A DNA stretch of 64,000 bases from Plazaster borealis (lineage: Eukaryota > Echinodermata > Asteroidea > Forcipulatida > Labidiasteridae): positions 7,075,001 to 7,139,000 of the forward strand of contig CM037463.1 in assembly GCA_021014325.1 (NCBI GenBank), written 5' to 3'. The notes under the pieces are model-generated. The model searched no databases. It had not been told where the DNA came from and was given only the letters and a program-made list of their open reading frames with translations. Below are positions 10,911 through 20,700 of this stretch, piece after piece. A program made the position numbers and the translations under genes. The number at the start of each line of letters is the position of its first letter. Within the stretch, counting starts at the first letter, position 1.

Positions 10911-11406
10911 GCCAAAACGTTGTTCAGATAGCTAGGAGCTGATGTGTTACCCAACGGGGACCAAGTCAAGTGAAACAGTTGTTAGAAAGGCTGTAGGTAC
11001 ATCGTGTAAAAGCTCTGCTTTGTTTTTACTTCATGATTGTGAAATTATAGTGATCCTTCACTGTAGTATGGGTTTAAATTTTCCAATTTGTTGTTGTTAA
11101 TTTCCGTCATTTACTGTTTTCAAACTATGGAACTTTCCCCTTGCAATGTTCACCTAGCACATTGTAAAAAACTTAAAAACAAACAAAAAATAACAGAAAT
11201 AACAAACAAGCTGATCTCAAATACAACATGTTATAATTTTTTTTCAAAAAACAAGAAAGTTTTATAAATAGGTATAAACAATATTAAATGAGCAATTTGT
11301 ACATTTTTACAGTAATTATATCATTGATATGCACAAGAAAAAAACAAACAAAAACACAGCAGTTTGTAAAACAAACATAATGCTTAACATAAACTACTTC
11401 CAACCA

Positions 11407-11594
11407 AGAGCCAATTTCATAGAACTGCTTAAACAGACAAAAGTGCTTAAACAGTTTCTGCTGAGCAAAAATAAGCAGGAAACCAGTTGCAAACAGTACA
11501 TATGACATGGTATTTTGGCTGGTAACCTTTCTTTGAAAACACAATTGTTTTGTACTCTGCTGATTGTTGTGCTTAAGCAGCTCTATAAACATGA
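11407..11594 (+). mobile_element. Family C MITE
   Basis: From CCAATTTCATAGAACTGCTTAA to GCTTAAGCAGCTCTATAAAC, with the central GACATGGTATTTTGGCTGG segment. Well preserved. Confidence 0.75.
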
Positions 11595-11998
11595 GTCAAA
11601 AGGGCAAACTCCTGAGAACTGCTTCAGCACACAAAACTTTCTTGGGTTAAAAGACTGTTGCATTTATGACAAACTAGTGGTGAGAGTCATTGCTGGCAAA
11701 AAGGTCCAACCCTCACAAGTTTAATAAAATGATGACATTTTGTTCATCCTTTTGGTAACCCTTTGAGTTATGGATTCCAAGGAGCTTCTAGGAACAGCAT
11801 CCTCAGCACTAGTCCACGAGAGCAGATCAGAGAACATTATTTTGTTATATCTGAAGAAAACAACAGACATTTGTTTCCACCATGCAGACAAAAAAAGTCT
11901 GAATTCAGATAAAAGTCTGAAATGTCACATCCCTGGCAGAAACAGATTACTACATATGAAACCATGTCAAGTTAACTCTTTGCACTGAGGACCTGCTA

Positions 11999-12372
11999 TG
12001 CGTTTGGTAATTGGAACCCACTGTTGTTTCAATGCTATATAGTTGTAGATATATACCATAAAACTAACCTGTGAAAATTCCATTTGGTAGCGTTTTTAAG
12101 ATATTGTCGAAAATCTGGTGCAGTTATGTCCACGCAGGAAGAATAATCTGCAATTGGAATACACTATCGGAGAAACGTTATTGCAGTAACGCTTCTCAGA
12201 TTCAAATTTTGAGGGGATAAAAAGTGATATATTTTTCCATAACTGCAGTACTTCAAAGTGAAAAGTTTCTCAAAATGCATTATACTATCCAAAGCTGCTG
12301 TATTTCTTACCAAGTAAGTTTTTATTGCCGTGAATTTTCATAGTCATTACCAAACGTATACAGACCCTTTAA
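11999..12372 (+). mobile_element. MITE family A copy
   Basis: Same family and orientation as 3013-3409. The left terminus is slightly eroded (begins at GCGTTTGGTAAT); the right end CAGACCCTTTAA is intact. It lies between MCC and GPATCH4. Confidence 0.85.
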
Positions 12373-13399
12373 TCAACTTAACTTTGTTAAGCAACAATTT
12401 ATCCTAAGCATCTCTAAAAAAAACGGATCGAGGGTAAGTTTTGTAAAAAGAAAAAAATGTCGCTACGTTGGGATTGGCTGGTTAAATTTAACTGAAGAAA
12501 TTCAGACAAAGGCACCACGGGAAAGCACAGAATTTATTTGTAAATTTGTCCTTGCACTTTTGTTAAACTACTTGATTGCTATATTATTTTGTTTGAAAAG
12601 AGTTCGGTAAACTTTGGGAAAGTTGTCCCTCACTGGATCCAAGTTTTACTTGGAATTATGCGCAACACGCAGTGCATCTTATCCTCACATATGTGAGGCT
12701 GCACTTTACAGGAAGGAAGGGAGGAAGGTCAGCTGCTTTTGAAAATGTTCAAACCTGATGCAAGTTCCAAACTTTGGTTCTGCCCCAAGTATAGGTCTTT
12801 GCAAACATCTTGAGGCTGTAAACTTTGAGAGAGTGGCTGCCCCAAGTCTTAAGTCTTTGCAACCATTTTGAGTGAGTGACTTTCAAATGTCTAAATAAAG
12901 TTGGAGCTTGGGTTGAGGTTCGGAAAGGGCACAATACCGTCTGAAGTAACGAGTATACAGCATCTCTTGAATGAATCATCTCTTTTGAAAAGGTTGACAA
13001 TTTGAAACGATTCATGAACGTCCATCATAAGATCTTAACAACATGGCCCAGAACAAACGTACACTGTGCCTTCGTAGAAATAACAAAAAATGACTTCTTG
13101 ATTGATACACAGCAAGAATCGCCTGGCAATTACAAAATCAAAGTATCATTCTCCAATTTGTTATTTAAATTTTCTGTTTTAATGTTAATGACACATTATG
13201 TAGATGGCTAAGATGCGATACATGCAGTATGTACAGTCACAAGCAGTGGATTACCAATAAGAATGCCATCATTCTCTGGGCACTGGTATAGACAAATCTT
13301 AGCAACTTCTGTTTTCCATCATTGCTGAGATGCCATGCGCCAAAATGAACAATCTTAAGAACTCTTTTCTTGACTGAAATCATCAGATGTGAACCCTGC

Positions 13400-14685
13400 A
13401 TCGTTGTTGGAAAAAAAACATTACACAAAACATCTACCCCGAATATTTGCGTCCATATTTAAGTTCTTAGAGTTGGTTATACATTTTTTTAAATAGATTA
13501 CTGAAACTCTTAAAAGCTTTTTATGAGCACAAAACTGTTTTGAAATCACTCAAAACAATTTGGCCCACTTTGTTATCTACCATTTTTTTAAGAAAGAGAT
13601 TTAACTTTAGATATGATGGTGTATTGCCAATGGTCGTCTCTGCATATTGGTAAGTCTACTTCACCAATCGTACATTAAATTTCTGTGATGGCAGATCATT
13701 CCTTCAAGTAGTTTTGTTGAAAACTGCTGCATTTTCCAGTCGATTTTCCCCCTTCTCAACAGTCTGATAACATCTGTATAAACCTGTACACGGCCCTTTT
13801 TATTTACATGCATAACCATTTTTCCGTTTCCGACATACATATATAGCAAGCTTTCTTCTGCAGTACCACATTGAACAGCTCCGACTCTGACAAGGTAAGA
13901 GTTTCTCCTGACTTTTTTTTTTGTATTTTTCCTTTTTACAACTTCCGTCACAAGTTTTTCTTCTGTCTCTCTTCAGGGAAGTTTTGAATTTCCATCGCCA
14001 ACTTAATACTGTTCGTCATTGTACAAGCCAATCTCCAGTCCCTTCTAGTAATCCGGCTTTGCAAGATTTTCACTTCTAGTAATTCTGCTTTGCGAGATTT
14101 CCACTTCTAGTAATTCTGCTTTGCGAGATTTCCACTTCTAGTAATTCTGCTTTGCGAGATTTCCACTTCTAGCAGTTCCGCTTTGCGAGATTTCCACTTC
14201 TAGTAATTCTGCTTTGCGAGATTTCCACTTCTAGTAATTCTGCTTTGCGAGATTTCCACTTCTAGCAGTTCCGCTTTGCGAGATTTCCACTTCTAGTAAT
14301 TCTGCTTTGCGAGATGTCCACTTCTAGTAATTCTGCTTTGCGAGATTTCAACTTCTAGTAATTCTGCTTTGCGAGATTTTCACTTCTAGTAATCTTGCTC
14401 TGCGAGATTTGCATATTTGCGAGTCCTTCCTCCGTGATCAAAATTGTTTTAAAAAGAAAATCACAGTTTTTCTTGCATCACTGAAGACAATGTATTTCTT
14501 TGTCATGAAAGGAGCACCATTCTTTTATGAGAGGAGGCACACATTTTTTACAACGACATCAATCCATGGTCATGGGTTCACAACCAGTCCAAGGCAGGAA
14601 GAACATCTTTAGGTTTGGCAGTGATAGGGATCCGAGAAGTCACGGATCGGGAGGGGGGGAGGGAGGTTGGGGAGGGATGGATTTT
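13400..14685 (-). other. Probable MCC 3' UTR region
   Basis: Downstream of the TAG come a C-rich tract (14642-14683 when read on the minus strand), about 230 bp of unique sequence, the 12-copy 31-bp minisatellite, and then AT-rich DNA with a minus-strand AATAAA at 13803-13798. The true 3' end is not visible from sequence. A 96-codon open frame at 13951-13661 has no recognisable homology and is more likely UTR or spacer. Confidence 0.35.
14041..14410. repeat. 31-bp minisatellite, about 12 copies
   Basis: Twelve head-to-tail units of 31 bp (CTTCTAGTAATTCTGCTTTG plus 11 more bases) fill 370 bp with few mismatches. Units 5 and 8 carry the same variant (AGCAGTTCCGC instead of AGTAATTCTGC), giving an A-A-B higher-order spacing of 93 bp over units 3-8. 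End units are the most diverged. The period is not a multiple of three, so it is not a coding repeat. Confidence 0.97.
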
Positions 14686-14769
14686 CTACAGGGAGGTTTC
14701 GTTGTGTGGGGGTCTGCTGGCTTGGTTCTCTTCCTCCAATAATGCTATTCTTTGCTTTAGCATCCGAAC
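14686..14769 (-). CDS. MCC: MCC last exon (residues 813-839, ETSL, stop)
   Basis: This short 3' exon was found by searching the minus strand for the expected C-terminus. It reads VRMLKQRIALLEEEN, then QASRPPHNETSL and TAG (14688-14686). The acceptor is ttctgctcag. The final ETSL is a class I PDZ-binding motif identical to human, including the phosphorylatable Ser at position -1. Confidence 0.95.
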   Translation of the reverse strand, partial: VRMLKQRIALLEEENQASRPPHNETSL

Positions 14770-17700
14770 CTGAGCAGAACGAGAATGATAATACAATTGA
14801 TTATTATCTTATCTTGCAGTTAATAATCTCGGGAGGGGGGAGGGGGTCCCAGGAACTCTCCACTCAGAACCCTTACCCCCCCCCAAACAAAATAAAAATA
14901 AAACTGCAAAAATGAATGGTTTGATACTTTAAAAATAACCCCCTCGTCACAACTTATGTATTTGCCTTCCGTGTGCCCCAAATGAAAATATCTGGTTAGG
15001 CCACTGGATCTACTCTTCCATAACCTAATGCTATAAAACCCAAACCCCCCGAAAACTCCATTCCAGCATGTGATCTGTTTTTAATCATGAAAAAACCCAG
15101 AATATTTTGATTTTTTTTTTTTTTAATCGGTTGACATCTCGCTTTGGCGTGTCAATCATTCCTAAAGCCCGGTATATACTTCATGAGAAAGCGAAAGCGA
15201 AACTGTTTGTAATATTGCAAGCAATCACGATGGACTTGTTTCCCAATCCTGACGAGAAGGAAATCCACTTCACTTTTGCACTTTACGTGAAATACAAACC
15301 AGGCTTTAACCGGGTCAGTCAGGGTGATTGATACAATCTGACAGTAAGAAATCCTGTTTGTAAGTTGGTTTGTCACACGCGTGCGTACGTGTCAGTTATT
15401 GGAGCTATTTTCCTTGTACATGCAGTGGGCATGATACAGTGGACTTTACGGTCACACTTTCAAACAGGATAGATAGAAAGCTCACCTGTGTGTCATGTCT
15501 CTCCACCATAGCCATCATCTGAGCTTCAAGTTTCTTCAGTCTGTTCTGATGTTTCTTTTTGGCTTTGTCGTAGGCAGTTACAAGGGCACTGAAACAACAA
15601 CACGATGCATCATTACAACGCCATTTACAGATAATGTGGAGAAATGACAATTCATTTATTTCATTACACATCCAACAGCGCGAGTGTCAATAACAGGATG
15701 GTGATTAGGAAATGAGAAGAAATGTTTAGTTTTAGATGTGGGAGGAAAACCCATAGAATCAGATAGGGACTGAAAACCCAATCCACATGCAAGACTCTGG
15801 TCTGAGGTGGGATTCGAACTGGGGTCCAAAGAGATCAAAGGCAGGGAAAGGAAACCACTGAGCCAACCTGATTTGATTCGGAAATATTAATATTTTCATA
15901 TTTCGTTGTGTCATTGCAAAACCGTTGTTTCTATCTAGTTATGTGCGAGTTTGAAAAGGTCAAAACATTGTATCTCGCTTAAAATAGCCCGGATATACAT
16001 GCAAAACAAGTACGCGACGAGAAACAACATTTTTGCACAGATAATTTTTGTGCAAGATACAATTTTTGGGGGCAAAATCGAGACACAACATTTCTGCACT
16101 GACACAACAATTTGTCCCTCAATAACTTGTACCTATTGGCTCTCTTCAGGTCGGTGATGAACTCCGCCGACTGCTGGTGTCTCATCTCGGAGCTCTTCTG
16201 CAGCTTCTCGATGGTGGCCATCAACTCATGGATCTTAGATCTCAGCTTCTTCTCTCGTCTCAGCATTTCGGCCATGTCTAGCGAGATGTTGGGATTGTCC
16301 AGCTGGCTCAGCTCAGCTAGCGTGATCATCGGTGTTGAGTTGGCTGATTGCTGCAGAAGAAGTGGTACAGTTGGGTGAGCATCAAGAAATAAATTCAAAG
16401 CTAGTCTTCTAAAAAATTTACATGGTATAAATTTGGTACTGGTGCTACTACCTATCATGTTGAGAAATATTGTGAGGCCCCACGCCAAAATCAGGTACTT
16501 CGTGACATAGTATTTTGGCTGGTAACCATCTGTTAAGCATAATTTTTGTTGTGCTTAGCTACTTTATGTGCTTAAGCAGCTCTGTGAAATTGGCCCCTGG
16601 TTTCAAGATGAAAAACTAGATGTCTGAACGAGCATACTTAAGAAGGTGAAAAAAATCACCATTTCAATGGAAATCATTGGTAATTCTAATAACAAAGTTA
16701 AAGGCATCGTACACCTTTGGTAATTGTCACAGACCAGTGTTCTCACTTGGTGTATCCCAACATATGCATAAAATAACAAGCCGGTGAAAATTTGGGCTCA
16801 ATTGGTCATCGAAGTTGCAAGAAAATGATGAAAGAAAAAGCACCCTTGTTGTACAAAATTTGTGTGCTTTCAGATTGGGAATAAAAACTTCTTGCAAGAA
16901 GTTTTTATTATTTTAGTGAGAAATTACCTCTTTCTCAAAAACTACGTTACTTCAGAGGGAGTCGTTTCTCACAATGTTTTATACTATCAACAGCTCTCTG
17001 TTGCTCGTTACCAAGTCAGTTTTTATGCTAATATATATTTTGAGTAATTACCAAATGTGTACAGTGCCTTTAAGAATAGTTGATGTGAAAATGCAGATCA
17101 GGTGATCTCAAAATTGAACACGAGCTTCGTACCTTTGGGCTCTTAGGAATCGCCTTCTTATCCTGTGCCTCTGACTTGAGATGATCAATCTGGGCCAGGT
17201 AAGCCATCTCCCGGGCATCCCTTGAGCTCATCTTTAGCTCGGCTGCTTTCTTCTCTTTCTCCAGGAGGTAGAACTGTGCCTTGAGTTCCGCCTTCTCCTC
17301 CTAGAAATGTGAAACAGAGAGTATGAGCTATTTTGAAGAGCGGCTTGAAGATATCATATCTAATTGTCTCATAAATGAAGGCAATTAAAATCAGCAGAAA
17401 GATTATACTTCTACTTCAGAACAAAAGTGTTTAGATAACAGAGGATGTGACAGGAGTGATAGCAACTGCTGTGAAAAGGTCTGAATCTAGAATCTAAGTG
17501 TCTGTTCAAACGATGTCATTTTCACCTTTTTGGTAACCACTGGAGTTTAAACGTTCAAGGAACTTATTGGAAAAATACTTCCAGTTCTAGAAAAGTAGAT
17601 CAACAAAACAGGATTTCTTTATGGCAGAAGGAAATTAACAGCTGCTTTTGTTTACCAGGCAGACATAAATAGGTCTGAGATCAAGGTCTGAAAGTTCTCA

Positions 17701-20700
17701 ATCACAAGGTTTGAAATATTTTGAGTTCATCTGCGCTCATGCTTAAGAGTTGTTTGTACTCTGGGATCTCTTTCATTAGCGGCGTAGCCAGGATTTTTTC
17801 ACTGGGGAAGGCACAGGGGGAAGGGTATTGCTTTTCAGAGAGGTGGCCCAGGGGCCATGTTTTCCCTCTTTTAGGGCACTACATGTATCTGGATTTTTTG
17901 TTGGGAGGGGGTGGAACTTGACAGTTGTGGGGGGGGAAATGCCCCCAGGCCCCCCTGAGGCTATGCTGTTGACTTTTATAGAGATGCTTCAACTGTCACA
18001 CACCTTTGCTTAACACAAACAACATTTGCTTACAATCAGCAGAACAAAAAGATTCTCGATTAAAAAGCCTGATCCCCTGTAAAGCATGATTGGCTTAAGT
18101 GACGTCTTGAATCCAACAGAATCAAACAAAATATGCAGTCAGATTTTGAAGAGTTGGGGACCGGTTATGGTTTGGTAAACCTATTTACTGTAATGATATT
18201 GTTAAGGGGGGGGGGGGTCATGCAATTTATGTCAACCCTAAATTTGATTCCCCTTTAAGAATTGTGGCCATCGTTAAGATTATCTTATTTCAATTAATCT
18301 AAAGTGAAACCGAATTTCATCTCGTTCGTCACAATGTCCCATTAATCGTCGAGCTGCCTATCCGATGACGACATTGTGGTATCAATGGTTGTAGACCAAT
18401 ACCATTTAAAAAATCAATGAAAATTAAAGATATAGTTTAAAGGCACTGTACACGTTTGGTAATTACTCAAAATATATGTTAGCATAAAAACTGACTTGGT
18501 AACGAGCAACAGAGAGCTGTTGATAGTATAAAACATTGTGAGAAACGACTCCCTCTGAAGTAACGTAGTTTTTGAGAAAGAGGTAATTTCTTACTAAAGT
18601 AATAAAAACTTCTTGCAAGAAGTTTTTATTCCTAACTGAAAGCACACAAATTTGTACAACGAGGATGTTTTTTCTTTCATCATTTTCTTGCAACTTCGAT
18701 GACCAATTGAGCCCAAATTTTCACAGGCTTGTTATTTTATGCATATGTTGGGCTACACCAAGTGAGAACACTGGTCTTTGACAATTTCCAAACGTGTTCA
18801 GTGCCTTTAAGCCGAATAAATAGTCAAAGATTATACTAGCACTATTCATCTTTAAAAAATGTCTCTCTTTGGAATTTTGTCAGAAAAATTGAATGAGTAT
18901 CCAAATGTTTTGCTCAGCTAGTTAAAGTACAAATTGAGGAGTCCACTCACACTGATCTAGTTTTGTTCCGGACCCCAATGGAACTCCAACTCTAATAGCA
19001 ATTAGGTCGCGCAAGAGATTGTAACCAAATGTGACGTTACTTGACCTCTATGGAAAGTCTCAAATGTTTTTAAAATATGTCAGCAACAATGTTATTAAAA
19101 AGGGAACATTTTAATTGATACAATTTAGTTTTTCTAAAACATATGGGTGATGAAGGTCTTTGCTATGAACATTGAACCTTCTGTTTAAAAATCGCAAAAA
19201 CCGGAGTGCTCCTTTAAGCTGACCCCAATCACTCAGCGGAGAACAGTCTAATGTTTCAACACGCACACATGTGGCTTTTACTAGGGCAGCTGCTTTCCAA
19301 ATTGACTGTCTCTTTTTCTGTAATCTTTATTATTATTTTTCCAGGCTTAAGGAAGTCTCCCTATCGATTGACCACAAGCCCGGCTGACTGACTGCACGTG
19401 AAATAACTGGGGGTCTTTGGAATCCGATGTGGCCAGGATTATCGGTCAGTCTGTCTGATTAGCAGTACATCAGGCATACTTGGAATTTATGGAAGTATTC
19501 CACAAGAACCAAAGTTTCATGGAGTTACAAATTGTGTTTCCTACTATACAAAAAAAAAAAAAAAATTACTGGAGCGGGACTTGAACCTGGGACCTCCGGA
19601 TTAAAGTGCCGGTGCTCTACCAACTGAGCTATCTAGCCCTAATGTTTGCAGTCTCCCTATTCTGTCAATATCTTTGTTAAACCCAAAATTATTTCGAAAT
19701 TTACAAAGTCAGTTTCCCTTGTGATTTATTACTTGATATGTATAAAAAAAATTAAAAAGGTAGAGAACCCGTCACTAACAATACACTACATACTTTAATG
19801 GTTTGTAAACAATTCCACGCACAAACCATTCTTCCATCATTCCCTCCATGCAAAGCTTCAAAACTTTTAATCCGAACCTCAAAAAAAAAATATATATAGC
19901 GCAGAATCTGCCTACTTCACACAAACATTAATAATAGTGGCTTCTTATGAAGTGCTCAAATCTGTCACTCAGTGAGGCTCACGGCGCTCCAACAGTCAGT
20001 ATTTTTCCTGCAAGGTATGTGGAGTTACATTTTTGAAGTATGAGACCTTTTCCTCTATAGCACCATGTAATGGTTTACAAGGTGCAGTGGCGCAATATGC
20101 AGCCAATCAAACCAGGAACACCGGGGCGAACCCCTTCTCTGGGTTCTTTTATGCGCATTGCACAACGCACGGGACCTACGGCTTTATGTCCCAACCAAAG
20201 GACGAAGCAATAATGGTTAAGTGTCTAGCTTAAGGACACAAGTGTCACGACCGGGACTCAAACCCACACTCTGCTGATCAGAAACACCAGAGCTTGAGTC
20301 CGGTGTTCTTATCCGCTCGGCCACGACTCTGTCAGCAACTTGACGATTCAAACAGCTTACCTTGAGAGAGGCGATCTCCTGCATCAGTACAGCGTTCTCC
20401 AGGTCCAGCCTCTGGCTGTCCGAGCTGGACATGACCTCTTGGGACATCGGATCAATGTACACGCTCTCCAGCTCCATGACGGTCAGCCGTACAGCCGACT
20501 TGTCGTTCTTCAGCTGCTGGATGTAGTCTCTCAGTCGCTGCTCGTCCTCCTTGCTGAATTCCGTGTCGCAGCTGCTCGCAGTTGAACTTGTCGTGCTGTT
20601 GGGCGGAAGGGGGGGGGAAAAAAAGGTGTTTAACCAAACAACGATATCAAAGGTATAAAACAGTCATACCCATTTCTTGTTCATTGTCAAGCCCAAACTT

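Larger units (their letters stand above)
7936..13400. other. Spacer between GPATCH4 and MCC
   Basis: Contains A/T microsatellites (9068-9130), two family C MITEs, the 133-bp duplication, a third family C copy and a family A MITE, with patches of older repeats (CAGACAAAAAAAGTCTG around 11885-11905). No exon-like segment or conserved protein signal was found on either strand. Confidence 0.55.
17301..20360 (-). other. MCC intron between window exons 9 and 10
   Basis: Holds the inverted family B MITE (18437-18810), the tRNA-like repeat (19564-19690) and the SINE (20072-20337). There is also a G-rich low-complexity area (17800-17950) and a poly-G run (18206-18218). Otherwise nothing recognisable. 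Confidence 0.6.

Noticed and set aside
13661..13951. 96-codon minus-strand open frame downstream of the MCC stop
   Set aside because: No recognisable domain, basic and low in typical codon structure, no splice context; it lies in the probable 3' UTR. Possible but unsupported as a gene.
14041..14410. CRISPR-like array
   Set aside because: Units are directly adjacent without spacers and the context is a eukaryotic 3' UTR; it is a minisatellite.
16862..18693. Two open frames with the same peptide (VRNYLFLKNYVTSEGVVSHN) on opposite strands
   Set aside because: Both are chance translations of the same MITE in opposite orientation, also seen at 45376-45612, not a gene family.
19564..19640. Functional tRNA-Lys gene on the minus strand
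   Set aside because: The A and B boxes and D arm are good, but the acceptor and T stems do not pair properly, position 33 is not T in the Lys alignment, and its flank recurs at the window start. A tRNA-derived repeat fits better.
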